Position numbers and translations under genes: made by a program. From Acinetobacter baretiae (GTDB lineage Bacteria > Pseudomonadota > Gammaproteobacteria > Pseudomonadales > Moraxellaceae): a stretch of DNA of 64,000 nucleotides. Positions 25,655 to 34,985 of the stretch are shown piece by piece. Positions within the stretch are counted from its first letter, which is position 1. Each line of letters begins with the position of its first letter. A model generated the notes under the pieces. The model was not told the DNA's origin. It worked only from the letters and a program-made list of their open reading frames with translations, and ran no database searches. Location: NCBI RefSeq assembly GCF_015627105.1, contig NZ_VTDM01000011.1, forward strand, positions 62,001-126,000. The letters are read 5' to 3'.

Positions 25655-26707
25655 TCATAACGTTGATAAAGCAGGTGTTTTTGTTGTATTGCTTTGCAAA
25701 AACTTCTCACTATATATTTTATAATCTGCCACACTACTCTGACTCAACCATGTTTTGACTGCATCAATCATGGGCGGAGGGCCACACAAATACATATCAA
25801 AGGGTTGCTTCTTCAGCTCCATTTCATCTAAATGCTCATGAATAAAACCCACTTTGCCATGCCATTCTTCTGTGGCTTGACCAATGACAGGATGATATTC
25901 AAATTGCTCAAAACATTGTCTATATGCTTCTAAACGAGCTTCTTCACATAAATCAGCCTGCTTATTTACCCCATAAAATAGTTTAATTGGAGGAAGTTGA
26001 TCTTTTCTTGTTTTTAGATCATCTAACATCCCTAAAAATGCCGATAATCCTGTACCACCTGCCACAAAAATTAATGGGTTTTCAACTTCACGTAAATAAA
26101 AACTACCTAGAGGTGCTTCTAACTCAATTTTATCGCCAATCTGATAATCGTTTCTTAAATAATTACTCATCACACCATCAGGCAACAATCGAATTAAAAA
26201 CTGCAATTCATTGTCTACGTTTGAGCAATTGGCAAATGAATAAGACCGCCATGATTCTGTGTTAGGTATTTTTAAGCGTGCATATTGCCCGGGTAAGTAT
26301 TTCAATTGATGTTTGACATGGCTTGCATCTAAGTAAATCACAGCAGTTGTTTCTGAAATGACATCAACTCGTGTTAATACAGCATCTATGGCAACAGGAT
26401 CGTTTGCTCCACACATGTTTGAATCATGATCAAAGTAAAACGAAGCATCAGATTGAACACGTGTTTGACATGCCAATACTTTGCGTTCTTCTAGATCCAG
26501 TTCACTAAGTGCGTCTTCATCTACATATTCTTGTTCATAACGACCAGATTCACACTGTCCCTGACATGTACCACACACCCCTTCTCTACAGTCTAATGGC
26601 AGTTTGATTCCTTGACGAAAAGCCGCATCAAGTAACAATTCGCCTTCATTGATCGAAATAAAAAATGTTTTGCCATCAGCAAAGTTTAATGCAACAGAGT
26701 GACTCAT
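25655..26707 (-). CDS. antC: Anthranilate 1,2-dioxygenase reductase component
   Basis: A 350-residue electron-transfer protein. The N-terminal [2Fe-2S] domain has CREGVCGTCQGQC and LACQT, which provide the four Cys. An FAD domain follows with RSYSFAN (about 195), then an NAD-binding domain with VAGGTGLSAFL and YLCGPPPMIDAV. It passes electrons from NADH to the Rieske centre of AntA. The domain order is that of BenC/AntC. It lies 9 bases after antB and is followed by an aldehyde dehydrogenase. BenC is the alternative, but no benzoate diol dehydrogenase (benD) is present, which fits anthranilate dioxygenase because that diol breaks down by itself. Confidence 0.88.
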   Translation of the reverse strand: MSHSVALNFADGKTFFISINEGELLLDAAFRQGIKLPLDCREGVCGTCQGQCESGRYEQEYVDEDALSELDLEERKVLACQTRVQSDASFYFDHDSNMCGANDPVAIDAVLTRVDVISETTAVIYLDASHVKHQLKYLPGQYARLKIPNTESWRSYSFANCSNVDNELQFLIRLLPDGVMSNYLRNDYQIGDKIELEAPLGSFYLREVENPLIFVAGGTGLSAFLGMLDDLKTRKDQLPPIKLFYGVNKQADLCEEARLEAYRQCFEQFEYHPVIGQATEEWHGKVGFIHEHLDEMELKKQPFDMYLCGPPPMIDAVKTWLSQSSVADYKIYSEKFLQSNTTKTPALSTL

Positions 26708-26716
26708 TTTTCACTC

Positions 26717-27208
26717 CTATATGTGGTAAAAATCGAGGACTGAATCAATCTTGTCATTCAGTAAAACAATATGTTTTTTGGCAATTTTATAACTGTCATT
26801 CACTTTATTTAAATGATACGTGGCATAGCCATAAAAGTTACCTTGTAACCCTTGGCGATAATAAAAAGTGTTCCAATTTAACTTCACCACCAATTGCTCT
26901 GCATGATCTTCAAGAATACGAATATTCATTAAATTATGTACAGTACGTGCCAATGGTGTAGATGCAGCAGATTTTCCTGTTCTGAGTCTAAATATTCGAT
27001 CTTCTAAGCCTGTACGATCTGAGTAATACATATATGACAATCCATTATTTGGATCAGTCACATAGTGATATTCATCAATCCATTGTGGCAAATGAATTTC
27101 ACACTTTGGATCAAAATCTTCTAGATAATCATCCCACTCGCGTTGATCGCAACGTTCTGCATTTTGGTAAAGAAATTGTGCGACATGATGAACTAATGAC
27201 GGATTCAT
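26717..27208 (-). CDS. antB: Anthranilate 1,2-dioxygenase small (beta) subunit
   Basis: A 163-residue protein with the cystatin-like fold typical of ring-hydroxylating dioxygenase beta subunits. Marker pieces are LYQNAERCDQREWDDYLEDF, DRTGLEDRIFRLRTGKSA and RTVHNLMNIRI. It is structural and helps shape the alpha3beta3 enzyme. Its ATG overlaps the antA stop as ATGA, so the subunits are made in equal amounts. Length equals what I recall for Acinetobacter AntB (163). Confidence 0.9.
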   Translation of the reverse strand: MNPSLVHHVAQFLYQNAERCDQREWDDYLEDFDPKCEIHLPQWIDEYHYVTDPNNGLSYMYYSDRTGLEDRIFRLRTGKSAASTPLARTVHNLMNIRILEDHAEQLVVKLNWNTFYYRQGLQGNFYGYATYHLNKVNDSYKIAKKHIVLLNDKIDSVLDFYHI

Positions 27209-28617
27209 ACTTCAGACTCCTCTACAGAAAATTGACCAATATCAGTGAGTTTTAATGTGGTTTTTTTTAAATTTGTTAATAGTTTATTTTGCCAGTGACC
27301 TTGCTGATTGACATATAAACCTTCGTGAGTAAATTCATTTCCTGTCATTACAGGTGAAATTCCTAAGTTTTCACTGTTTTTTGTTTGGCCATAAATCCAC
27401 TTATGATGTCCTCTAGAAATATCGCTCCATTTTTCTAAACGTGCTTGAAAGCCTCGTTGTTGCTCACGAAATTCAACCAAATCGTCTGGTGTACCCAAAC
27501 CGGATACATTAAAGAAATCTTCAAACTGACGAATACGATTGCGTCGATCTTCGGCAGATTCTCCTTTTACACCCAAACATTGGCTAGTGACTTCTGTTTT
27601 ATTCCACGCTAAAGGACGAATAATTCGAAGCTGAGAACTAATTTGATCAATAAAAAATAAACTTGGGTAAATATTCAAATTACGTAAGCGATGCATCATC
27701 CATTCGGCTTTAACATCACCATATTCTTCTCTTAAGCGTGGCATAACAGTGGCATACCCCGGTCGAACCGCTGGGTTTGGCATATCACTAAATAAAAGAC
27801 TGTGACCATTTTTAAAACTGAAAAAACCATCATCTGTTGCACTATCACCTGCACCCAACTTACTGTAGTCCAACGTATCCATTGCAATACCTTGTTCAAC
27901 ATTCAATTGATTACGGTGTTGTACTGTAGACACATAGTTATAATGCACAGTACTTACATGATAGCCATCTAAACCATTTTCATTTTGAAGTTTCCAATTA
28001 CCATCAAATGTATAGGTAGATTTACCTTGTAAGACTTCAAGCTCACCTGTTGGCGATTGAGCCACCATCATGTCTAAAAAGATTTTTGCATCACCTAAAA
28101 ATTCTTCTAAAGAGTCGGTACTGGTGACATCTAAATTCACAAAAACAAAACCTTTATAACTTTCTATGCGTCCTTGTTTTAAACCACGAGTGGTTTTATC
28201 AAAGTCATTGCAATATTCACTAGGTGCTTTTACTTTCACTAAACGCCCATCACTTTTATAACACCAAGCATGGAACGGACAAGTAAATGTTGACTGATTG
28301 CCTTTACCCACACGTGTTAATGTTGCACCACGATGCTCACAAGCGTTGATCATGGCATGGAGTTCACCTTTGCCATCACGAGAAATAATAAGAGGTTGTT
28401 TACCGATTTGTACTGTTACAAAATCATGAGGGTTTTGAATTTCACTTTCATGGCATGCATAAATCCATGATTTTTCAAAGATATGCTCCATTTCTAGATC
28501 AAAAAGTTCAGGAGTGGTAAAGATTTGACGATCTATTCGGTACACGCCATCGTTTGGTCTAAAATCAATGCTTTTTTCTACAAAATTTTGCCATTCTAAA
28601 TTATTTCTTGGGGTCAT
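27205..28617 (-). CDS. antA: Anthranilate 1,2-dioxygenase large (alpha) subunit
   Basis: About 470 residues. The Rieske [2Fe-2S] ligands are Cys93, His95, Cys113 and His116. The mononuclear iron region NENGLDGYHVSTVHYNY provides His220 and His225, with the bridging Asp217. AntA converts anthranilate, O2 and NADH to catechol, CO2 and ammonia. The sequence is very close to what I recall of ADP1 AntA. The ATG at 28617 follows GGAG; an in-frame TTG at 28632 is possible. It is the first gene of antABC and starts 59 bases from an AraC-type direct repeat. The product catechol would go to the beta-ketoadipate pathway elsewhere. Confidence 0.92.
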   Translation of the reverse strand: MTPRNNLEWQNFVEKSIDFRPNDGVYRIDRQIFTTPELFDLEMEHIFEKSWIYACHESEIQNPHDFVTVQIGKQPLIISRDGKGELHAMINACEHRGATLTRVGKGNQSTFTCPFHAWCYKSDGRLVKVKAPSEYCNDFDKTTRGLKQGRIESYKGFVFVNLDVTSTDSLEEFLGDAKIFLDMMVAQSPTGELEVLQGKSTYTFDGNWKLQNENGLDGYHVSTVHYNYVSTVQHRNQLNVEQGIAMDTLDYSKLGAGDSATDDGFFSFKNGHSLLFSDMPNPAVRPGYATVMPRLREEYGDVKAEWMMHRLRNLNIYPSLFFIDQISSQLRIIRPLAWNKTEVTSQCLGVKGESAEDRRNRIRQFEDFFNVSGLGTPDDLVEFREQQRGFQARLEKWSDISRGHHKWIYGQTKNSENLGISPVMTGNEFTHEGLYVNQQGHWQNKLLTNLKKTTLKLTDIGQFSVEESEV

Positions 28618-28675
28618 TTGCTTCCGCTCCAATCTCCTGAATAACTTAGATTGAAACGTTTTTTAGCAATAGACG

Positions 28676-28711
28676 CTATCCTATTGTTCCCGAAAACTAT
28701 CCTATTCTTCC
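28676..28711 (-). promoter_or_regulatory. Direct-repeat operator upstream of antA (AraC/XylS type)
   Basis: On the + strand, CTATCCTATTGTTCC (28676-28690) and CTATCCTATTCTTCC (28697-28711) match in 14 of 15 bases with a 21-base period, two helix turns. It starts 59 bases upstream of the antA ATG and lies between antA and an AraC-family gene. Such spacing is typical of AraC/XylS activator sites beside the -35 region. Confidence 0.7.
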
Positions 28712-28805
28712 ATTTTTCTTTAAAAGCTAAAACAATAGCTGTGATAATTTTGTCATATACAATAAAATCATATAAACATTTGATATAAATAAATTTATTT
28801 TAAAA

Positions 28806-29786
28806 TTACATTTTTCTATACAGTGTTTCTCGTGGCAACTCTCCAAAAGCTTCACGATAATCATTAGAAAAACGACTTAAGTGATTAAACCCTGCATCAT
28901 AAGCCAATTTGGACACTGAGATCGTTTTATGCGCTGTAGTATTCAATAATGCTTTATGAACTTGGTTTAAACGGTATTTCTTTAAATATAAAATTGGACT
29001 TGCACCATAAAAATAACAAAATTCATCATATAGTTTAGACTTAGACACACCAGAAACACGCTCTAAATCTTTGACTGTAATGGGTTCAAAATAATGTTCA
29101 GCAATAAACTGATGAACCCTTTGTATATAAACAGGAATATCTTTGCGTTCTGTCTGTCTAATTTGATCTGAGTAGTTATGTTCTTGTGTTAATAATAAAC
29201 TTTTAATAATAATATTTTCAAAATCACTCGAAAGTTTGGGTGATGAATAAAAATCTTGATAGTGCTTTCTAATTTTAAATAAATGAAGAATATTTTCCCA
29301 CCACACCATGCTTTTAGGACTAGTTTTAATATCCATTTGAAAATCAAAAATAATAGTATCTTCAATTTTGGTATTTAATAGATCAGACAATACCATTTGC
29401 ATGCTTTGCTCTGGAATGACCACTTGAATTTTCTTACATTCTTTTTCAAGGATTAATTCTTGATATTCTGTGCTTGATACAATGAGTGCTTGTTCATGAG
29501 ATGAATTGGTACTTAAACCTCGACCATTTAAAGTTTGTGACCCTGAAATAGGAAGGCTGAGGCTATACGATTTTAAATCTGTCACATCAATCGCAACATT
29601 TGCACCATATTCAATCATGCCAATGGTGGTATTTAAGGTGGGCAGACGAATACCGTCATATTGAAAATCTAGTGTTTTTTGCGATGTATCTAACGTATGC
29701 AAACCACAAATAGAAGACATCCAATGTTGTGCTGTTGCTGTGTCATGTGCGAACTTAGAAAGTTCTATATTTTGGCTGAGTGGCAT
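28806..29786 (-). CDS. AraC-family activator, probable regulator of antABC
   Basis: About 326 residues with an N-terminal AraC-binding-like domain and a C-terminal double HTH: ITVKDLERVSGVSKSKLYDE and KTISVSKLAYDAGFNHLSRF, ending in FGELPRETLYRKM. The N-terminal type (LEYGA-like MIEYGANVAIDV) is found in XylS/FeaR/AntR regulators of aromatic catabolism. An ATG at 29786 is preferred; a GTG at 29795 is in frame. Located 188 bases upstream of antA with the direct-repeat operator between them, so it most likely activates antABC with anthranilate or a related inducer. The similar regulator at 30.1 kb is the alternative. Confidence 0.82.
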   Translation of the reverse strand: MPLSQNIELSKFAHDTATAQHWMSSICGLHTLDTSQKTLDFQYDGIRLPTLNTTIGMIEYGANVAIDVTDLKSYSLSLPISGSQTLNGRGLSTNSSHEQALIVSSTEYQELILEKECKKIQVVIPEQSMQMVLSDLLNTKIEDTIIFDFQMDIKTSPKSMVWWENILHLFKIRKHYQDFYSSPKLSSDFENIIIKSLLLTQEHNYSDQIRQTERKDIPVYIQRVHQFIAEHYFEPITVKDLERVSGVSKSKLYDEFCYFYGASPILYLKKYRLNQVHKALLNTTAHKTISVSKLAYDAGFNHLSRFSNDYREAFGELPRETLYRKM

Positions 29787-29795
29787 GGGTTGCAC

Positions 29796-30087
29796 CTAGC
29801 TAATCTGAATATATTGAATCAAATATAATGCAATCTCTATACCATAGTTTAAGTTTATAGTACTCACAACGTACTCTATTTCAAATGTATGAATTCAAGC
29901 AAATCCATCGCGTTTATTTTAAAATAATCCATTAAAAATACGTCAAAAAATATTTTATTGGTCTAGTTATTGCTTCTTAATTGATAACAACTCACAAGCC
30001 TTACTATTTTCTCTAGCCAGTGCATGATTGAATAAATACTGCATGGGCAATATGAAACAAGAAAATATTAGCCAGTAGGTAATTTAT
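29796..30087. other. Divergent spacer between two AraC-family genes
   Basis: About 290 AT-rich bases with no recognisable gene. It must hold both promoters. I see no clear repeat like the one before antA. Confidence 0.4.
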
Positions 30088-31122
30088 ATGAATTCAGTTG
30101 AAATTAATTCAGAGCATTTAAAAAAAAGTCATGTCTTTTCAACAAGTAATTTATTGTTTAAGCATCAAGATTTAAAAGAAACATGTAAGAATGTAGGTGA
30201 AATTTTTAAACCACATTTGCTCAAAACAGACATTAAAGACAGTGAATTTAGTGCAACCATGCACCATGTTAAAACAGGATTACTCTCTTTAAGTCGTTTA
30301 GAATATGGTGCAGATGTACATATCGAACCTGATTATCTTGATGATTTTTATTTAATTCAAATTCCAATCCAAGGCTATGCTGAAATTGAATATGCAACCC
30401 AAAAATTTATTTCTTACACTCGTGTTGCATCGATTATTTCTCCCGATCTCCCTTTAAAAATGCGTTGGAAAAAAGATGCACCACAACTTATGCTTAAAAT
30501 CAATCAATCAGATTTTTTGCACCATGTTCAGCAACATTTGCCCCATTATGAAAACACGCCCATTTTCAATCCAAAACTCGATTTTTCTACCCTTGGCGGT
30601 TCTTATTTTTTACAACTCATGACCACTTTAATTGATGCTTTAAGTATTAAAAATCATCCTTTACACCATCCCATTGCGTTAAAACAATTTGAGTCGAGTT
30701 TATTTACTGCTTTACTCTATGGTCAAGACAATGACGCATTAAACGTCATCACACGTTACCAAGACAAACCTGTTTCACCTCATTTTATTAAACGAACTGA
30801 ATGCTACATGCGAGAACATTTACATGAGCCATTAAACATTGAAATTTTGGCGAAACATGCAGGTGTCAGTACACGTACTTTGTTTTCTGGATTTAAAAAC
30901 TTTCTTGGTATGACACCAATGACCTATTTAAAAGAGTTAAGATTAGAACAAGCCTATCAAGAATTAAAAAAAAATGAATACTTGTCTGTGACTGACATTG
31001 CTTATAAGTGGGGATTCACGCATTTAGGACGTTTTTCTCAAGAATATAAACGTCGTTATGGTGAGTTACCATCATCTACACATCGATCTCATCAAGTGAA
31101 TCAAATGCTCTATTTAAGTTAA
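30088..31122 (+). CDS. AraC-family regulator, probable regulator of the iif indole genes
   Basis: A 344-residue AraC-binding-like/AraC protein: SRLEYGADVHIEPD (about 70-83) in the sensing half, then LNIEILAKHAGVSTRTLFSG and LSVTDIAYKWGFTHLGRF in the HTH half. It is homologous to its divergent neighbour. Two such regulators fit two linked operons, iif and ant; indole-degrading Acinetobacter have an AraC-type iif regulator. An AGGT site precedes the ATG. The division of labour is inferred, not shown. Confidence 0.8.
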   Translation: MNSVEINSEHLKKSHVFSTSNLLFKHQDLKETCKNVGEIFKPHLLKTDIKDSEFSATMHHVKTGLLSLSRLEYGADVHIEPDYLDDFYLIQIPIQGYAEIEYATQKFISYTRVASIISPDLPLKMRWKKDAPQLMLKINQSDFLHHVQQHLPHYENTPIFNPKLDFSTLGGSYFLQLMTTLIDALSIKNHPLHHPIALKQFESSLFTALLYGQDNDALNVITRYQDKPVSPHFIKRTECYMREHLHEPLNIEILAKHAGVSTRTLFSGFKNFLGMTPMTYLKELRLEQAYQELKKNEYLSVTDIAYKWGFTHLGRFSQEYKRRYGELPSSTHRSHQVNQMLYLS

Positions 31123-31131
31123 AATTTAACA

Positions 31132-31160
31132 CACCTTTTACCCGTATAAAAGGTGCTTTT
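31132..31160. terminator. Terminator between the AraC gene and the outer-membrane gene
   Basis: CACCTTTTA (31132-31140) pairs with TAAAAGGTG (31147-31155) across a 6-base loop, followed by CTTTT. It is 10 bases after the + strand gene and 11 bases before the stop of the convergent gene, so it probably serves both. Confidence 0.75.
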
Positions 31161-31165
31161 AACGC

Positions 31166-32113
31166 TTAAAAATGATGAACATATCTCATTTGAAGTCGAT
31201 TACCCTCAGGTCTATTTTCTGCACCGTGTTCAAAATAAGCATTGGCAAGAACATGGTTTTGTTGTGAAAAACTGTACATGAAACCTGGTCCAAGTGCCCA
31301 AACTTTTTCACGTCTGCCTTTTAGATCATTTCCATTTAACTTGGTATCTGTGATTTGGTGTAGCCAATAACCATTTATCCCCACCCGTAATTGATTTGTG
31401 ATTGCATAGTCAGTGGCAAAGTTTGCATGAATCGCTTGCCCTGCCTGTATATCACCTGCATCACCAAAAGCATACGTCGGTTTTGTATTTTTAAAATTAT
31501 ATAAATAGTGAATTCGAGTCGATGCTGTCCATTGTGGTGTCAACCAATATGTTGCTGCCCAATAAGGATTAAACGACACCGCATGGTTACTTGGATTAAT
31601 GTCTTTATTTTGATCGTAATGCCCTGTTGGCAAATTCACTTGGAATTCAATGCGATGTACAAATTTTGGGCCATTTGCCCCCATAATAGGATCAAATTGA
31701 ATAAATGGACCAATTAAAATGTCAGAAAATCCTTGAGATGACTTTAATGCGGCTTGATTTAAGCCATCATTAACCTTCATTTTACTGATAAACGGGACTA
31801 ATGCATTCATACCAAACGAGGCATGATCCCCAACTCTCAATTGAGATAAATAGCTGATTTGAGCCACTTCAACCTGATAGTGTAAATCGGTTTTGGGGAG
31901 CGGAAGTGTCTTGCCTTGCTGATCTGAAAGTTTGTTGGCATCATAATCTTGAAAGTAAATTTGTCCATACCACCCCGGTCCTGCTGGCAATCCACCATCT
32001 AAAAAACTGGTCAGCCCTAAATTCACTGTGGGCAAATCGTAAGCATGTACAGGTGAAGTCATCATGGGCAAAGTGCCTGCAAGAAAAAATATTTTTAATA
32101 CGGTTGATTTCAT
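31166..32113 (-). CDS. Outer-membrane protein of the phenol-degradation 'meta' family
   Basis: A 315-residue protein. It starts at ATG 32113 after an AAGGA site, with signal peptide MKSTVLKIFFLAGTLPMM...VHA. The mature part has DLPTVNLGLTSFLDGGLP, QVNLPTGHYD and late barrel strands ending in RMQMRYVHHF-like aromatic end (MRYVHHF). This matches the Phenol_MetA_deg family found with aromatic catabolic genes, believed to be outer-membrane channels for hydrophobic substrates. A terminator separates it from iifD, so it has its own promoter. It probably lets indole or a related aromatic compound across the outer membrane. Confidence 0.8.
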   Translation of the reverse strand: MKSTVLKIFFLAGTLPMMTSPVHAYDLPTVNLGLTSFLDGGLPAGPGWYGQIYFQDYDANKLSDQQGKTLPLPKTDLHYQVEVAQISYLSQLRVGDHASFGMNALVPFISKMKVNDGLNQAALKSSQGFSDILIGPFIQFDPIMGANGPKFVHRIEFQVNLPTGHYDQNKDINPSNHAVSFNPYWAATYWLTPQWTASTRIHYLYNFKNTKPTYAFGDAGDIQAGQAIHANFATDYAITNQLRVGINGYWLHQITDTKLNGNDLKGRREKVWALGPGFMYSFSQQNHVLANAYFEHGAENRPEGNRLQMRYVHHF

Positions 32114-32313
32114 ACGCTCATCCTTTATCACAACTGACATTTTGGTTTATCGTTCGGTCTAAAATAAATACATTCACCTATTTGACCCTCTTTGAAATTT
32201 TCAAAATAAAAACCCCAAGATATTGAATTTAATATTTATTTTAATTTAGATCTATCCACTCATTCCTTGGTTTTATCCAATTCTTCCAATCTGCTGAGAT
32301 CGTATTACACAAA

Positions 32314-32341
32314 AAAAATCACGATAAAGATCATGATTTTT
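32314..32341 (-). terminator. Rho-independent terminator after the iif operon
   Basis: Minus strand: TAAAAATCATGAT, loop CTTT, ATCGTGATTTTTTTT. The stem of about 12 pairs (one G-T) and the T-run mark the end of the flavin-reductase gene's transcript. Confidence 0.8.
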
Positions 32342-32350
32342 AAGGTCTTA

Positions 32351-32887
32351 TTATGATAATTCTGGATGTTCTATGACCGCTCGATATTTACCTGCATGAA
32401 ACACCAATGGTGCTCCTTCACGTTGCTGATACTGCTGCATTTCACCAATAAAAATAAGATGATCACCTCCTTCATATTGCTGTACATTGCGACAGACCAA
32501 TGTGGCTAAAGCATCTGCCAATAATGGTGTTTTGTGAAGATCTTCATGCTCTATATGGGCTACATCTAAAAATTTATCTTCAGCAGGTCGTGCAAAATGT
32601 CCTGAAATATCATGATGTTCTTGACCCAACATATGAATGGCAAAATGTGTTGCATCTACAAAATCAGGCAAACTAGGTGCTGTTTTTGACAAGCTCCACA
32701 AAACCAAAGGTGGGTCAAGCGACAATGATGAAAACGAATTAGCAGTCATTCCAATTTTACGACCATCTTTCCCTCGTGTGGTAATCACTGTCACACCTGT
32801 TGCAAACTGTCCTAATAAATTTCTAATCCCTTTTGTATTGGTGACATCAATATCATTTAACATGGGATGCGCTATTTTCTGACTCAT
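32351..32887 (-). CDS. iifD: Flavin reductase for the indole oxygenase (IifD-like)
   Basis: A 178-residue Flavin_Reduct-domain protein: LLGQFATGVTVITTRG, IGMTANSFSSLSLDPPLVLW and TLVCRNVQQYEGGDHLIFIG. The short, stand-alone HpaC/StyB-type reductase makes FADH2 from NADH for a two-component oxygenase. The gene follows the StyA-like oxygenase by 22 bases, so that oxygenase is its partner. An ATG at 32887 follows GGAG; earlier in-frame ATGs at 32890 and 32899 are less well placed. The name follows the indole (iif) cluster of Acinetobacter from memory. Confidence 0.82.
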   Translation of the reverse strand: MSQKIAHPMLNDIDVTNTKGIRNLLGQFATGVTVITTRGKDGRKIGMTANSFSSLSLDPPLVLWSLSKTAPSLPDFVDATHFAIHMLGQEHHDISGHFARPAEDKFLDVAHIEHEDLHKTPLLADALATLVCRNVQQYEGGDHLIFIGEMQQYQQREGAPLVFHAGKYRAVIEHPELS

Positions 32888-32909
32888 CATCAACTCCATT
32901 GTCTTTTAC

Positions 32910-34148
32910 TTAAGCAACTTGCTTGACGTGGCTTTGTTTAATAAATTGTTTGGCACTTTCAGCATCAAACCACCACGGTGAAAAATCAACAGGATGATCA
33001 AAGTTATTAGCAATCTCTGATGCAATTGTTTGATTACGACTGGCTTCCATTAAAATTTCGATCATATGAGGTGTTGGTGGTGCCAATAAACTGTTGGTCC
33101 AAGCCACCACTTTTTCAGCATACTCCCAATATTGGTCGAATGTTTTTTGCATCCACTGACTAGAAAAATCTTGATCTGCTTGCGCCAAAATGGCATCAAA
33201 ATAAATTTTGCTACACTTGGCTGCATTATTAGACCCTTGACCTGTAATTGGGTCATTGACCACCAATGCATCTGCCATACCAAAAACTTTTCGACCCGAT
33301 GGTAGTGTAAGAATGGGTTGACGAATGGTTGGGGTGAATCGACCAGCTAAATAACCATTCTGATCATTTAATTGAATATCTGAACAACGCTCATATTCCC
33401 AAGGCACATGCTTTTTAAGAATATTTAAGCTCATTTCAAGATGTTCTTCTGCTGTTTTAACCTGTTGCCAGCAATCCATTTCACCACCAGGTATTCCTTC
33501 AAAAACCATAATGTCGCATGGGCCATTCACGCTTAATGCAGGAAAACTAAAATACTCACCCACGCCCGGAATCACATTAAACGTTACTTTTGAGTATGGA
33601 GATAGAGGTTTCATTCCCTGAACATAAGTTAATGCTAAAGCACGCTGTGGTTGATCAAAAACACTCTTTTCATCATCACGTGCAAATTGCTTCACGACTT
33701 CGCCTTTGCCTGCAGCAAGTAACACCAAATCATGGTTTGAAGTGATCTCTTCTAACTCTTGAATACCCACATCTTGTATAACAATTTTTCCACCTTGCTC
33801 TTCAAATGTTTTCATCCAGTATGGCATTTTGACACGCTGATCTACAGATTGAGCATATCGTTTTAATCTTGCACTCCATTCAAACACTTTGGTTTTTTCG
33901 TCATTGTTGACGATAGTAAAACCAATTCCCTCGACCGAAGGGCAAGCCTCTTCCCAAAAATTTAGTGCTAAATCTCGTTCTGTTTGTAAGGCAGTATGAA
34001 ACATACATTGACTTGACATCACACGACCTTGGGCAATTTGTTCTGCTGTACGATTGGTAAAAATCGTCACATCATATCCCATGTTAATCAGGCCTAGACT
34101 GAGCTGTAATCCAGATTGTCCTGCACCCACAATTGCTATACGACGCAT
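32910..34148 (-). CDS. iifC: FAD-dependent indole oxygenase, StyA-like (IifC-like)
   Basis: A 412-residue StyA-type flavoprotein. The dinucleotide fold GAGQSG sits at residues 8-13, followed by LSLGLINMGYDVTIFTNR. Further StyA/SMO-type pieces are MSSQCMFHTALQTERDLALN, GVGEYFSFPAL and DALVVNDPITGQGSNNAAK. It receives FADH2 from the flavin reductase gene downstream and epoxidises or dihydroxylates the indole 2,3-bond. StyA proteins and indole oxygenases are close relatives; the surrounding SDR, DLH-type oxygenase and ant genes decide for indole. A GAGGAG site precedes the ATG. Confidence 0.86.
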   Translation of the reverse strand: MRRIAIVGAGQSGLQLSLGLINMGYDVTIFTNRTAEQIAQGRVMSSQCMFHTALQTERDLALNFWEEACPSVEGIGFTIVNNDEKTKVFEWSARLKRYAQSVDQRVKMPYWMKTFEEQGGKIVIQDVGIQELEEITSNHDLVLLAAGKGEVVKQFARDDEKSVFDQPQRALALTYVQGMKPLSPYSKVTFNVIPGVGEYFSFPALSVNGPCDIMVFEGIPGGEMDCWQQVKTAEEHLEMSLNILKKHVPWEYERCSDIQLNDQNGYLAGRFTPTIRQPILTLPSGRKVFGMADALVVNDPITGQGSNNAAKCSKIYFDAILAQADQDFSSQWMQKTFDQYWEYAEKVVAWTNSLLAPPTPHMIEILMEASRNQTIASEIANNFDHPVDFSPWWFDAESAKQFIKQSHVKQVA

Positions 34149-34182
34149 ATAAATCTCCTCATTTTTCTTTTATCAATGGTGT

Positions 34183-34968
34183 TTATTTGGCTAACCGCGG
34201 GATTGCTGGTTGATTGGTTTCAGGCCCCATGACTGAATATCCACCATCAACAGCATAATCAGCGCCTGTCACAAAACTCGCTAACGGTGAGAGTAAAAAC
34301 ATCACCACCTGTGCCACTTCTGCGGGGTCACCTAAACGGCCTAAAAGGTGATAATCTGCACCAACAGCATCTGCTTTTTGACGATCATTACCGCTGACTT
34401 CAGCAATAACTCTTGACCATGTCCAGCCGGGAGAAACTGAATTGACACGAATGCCATCGACTGCAAAATCCATTGCCATTGCCTTAGTTAATGCACACAT
34501 GGCAGCTTTAGATACTGGGTATAACCAACGTCCTGTTTGTGCATATTTGGCAGAAATAGAGGTGAAATTCACCACTGAACCTTGTGTCTGTTTTAAATCG
34601 CTATAAACCGCTTTAACCAGCTCAGCCGATGACACAAGATTAATATCAAGTGCTTTCAGCCAATCTTCTCGACTTGACTCAACACCTTTATCTAGATAGG
34701 TACATGCAAGATTTACAACATGATGTATATGACCAAATCGGGTCTGTATTTGCTCTATTGCTGTGTTAATTGCATGATCATTGGTTAAATCGGTTTGGAT
34801 AAAAAATGCTTGTTCACCACATTTTTGTACTACTTGTTCACCTGCAGTATCAATATCTAAAATCGCGACAGATGCACCTGCGTTAACCAATGCTTGAACT
34901 AATGCTTCACCAATCAAGGTTGCACCACCACTCACTACAACTGTTTTTTCTTTAAAATCAAATGTCAT
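34183..34968 (-). CDS. iifB: SDR dehydrogenase (IifB-like, indole dihydrodiol dehydrogenase)
   Basis: A 261-residue classical SDR: VVSGGATLIGEALVQALVNA (glycine-rich loop), Asp at DIDTAG, VNLACTYL in place of NAAG, Ser in VNFTSISAK, and the YxxxK pair YPVSK (about 153-157), then NSVSPGWTWS. In the iif pathway it oxidises indole 2,3-dihydrodiol to 3-hydroxyindolin-2-one with NAD+. Located 34 bases upstream of iifC and 17 bases after iifA. Assignment is by gene order plus fold. Confidence 0.82.
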   Translation of the reverse strand: MTFDFKEKTVVVSGGATLIGEALVQALVNAGASVAILDIDTAGEQVVQKCGEQAFFIQTDLTNDHAINTAIEQIQTRFGHIHHVVNLACTYLDKGVESSREDWLKALDINLVSSAELVKAVYSDLKQTQGSVVNFTSISAKYAQTGRWLYPVSKAAMCALTKAMAMDFAVDGIRVNSVSPGWTWSRVIAEVSGNDRQKADAVGADYHLLGRLGDPAEVAQVVMFLLSPLASFVTGADYAVDGGYSVMGPETNQPAIPRLAK

Positions 34969-34985
34969 GCCATGCGCTCCTACAT

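Noticed and set aside
24125-28617. Benzoate dioxygenase (ben) operon
   Set aside because: No benD diol dehydrogenase is present; the aldehyde dehydrogenase follows instead and the upstream iif genes produce anthranilate.
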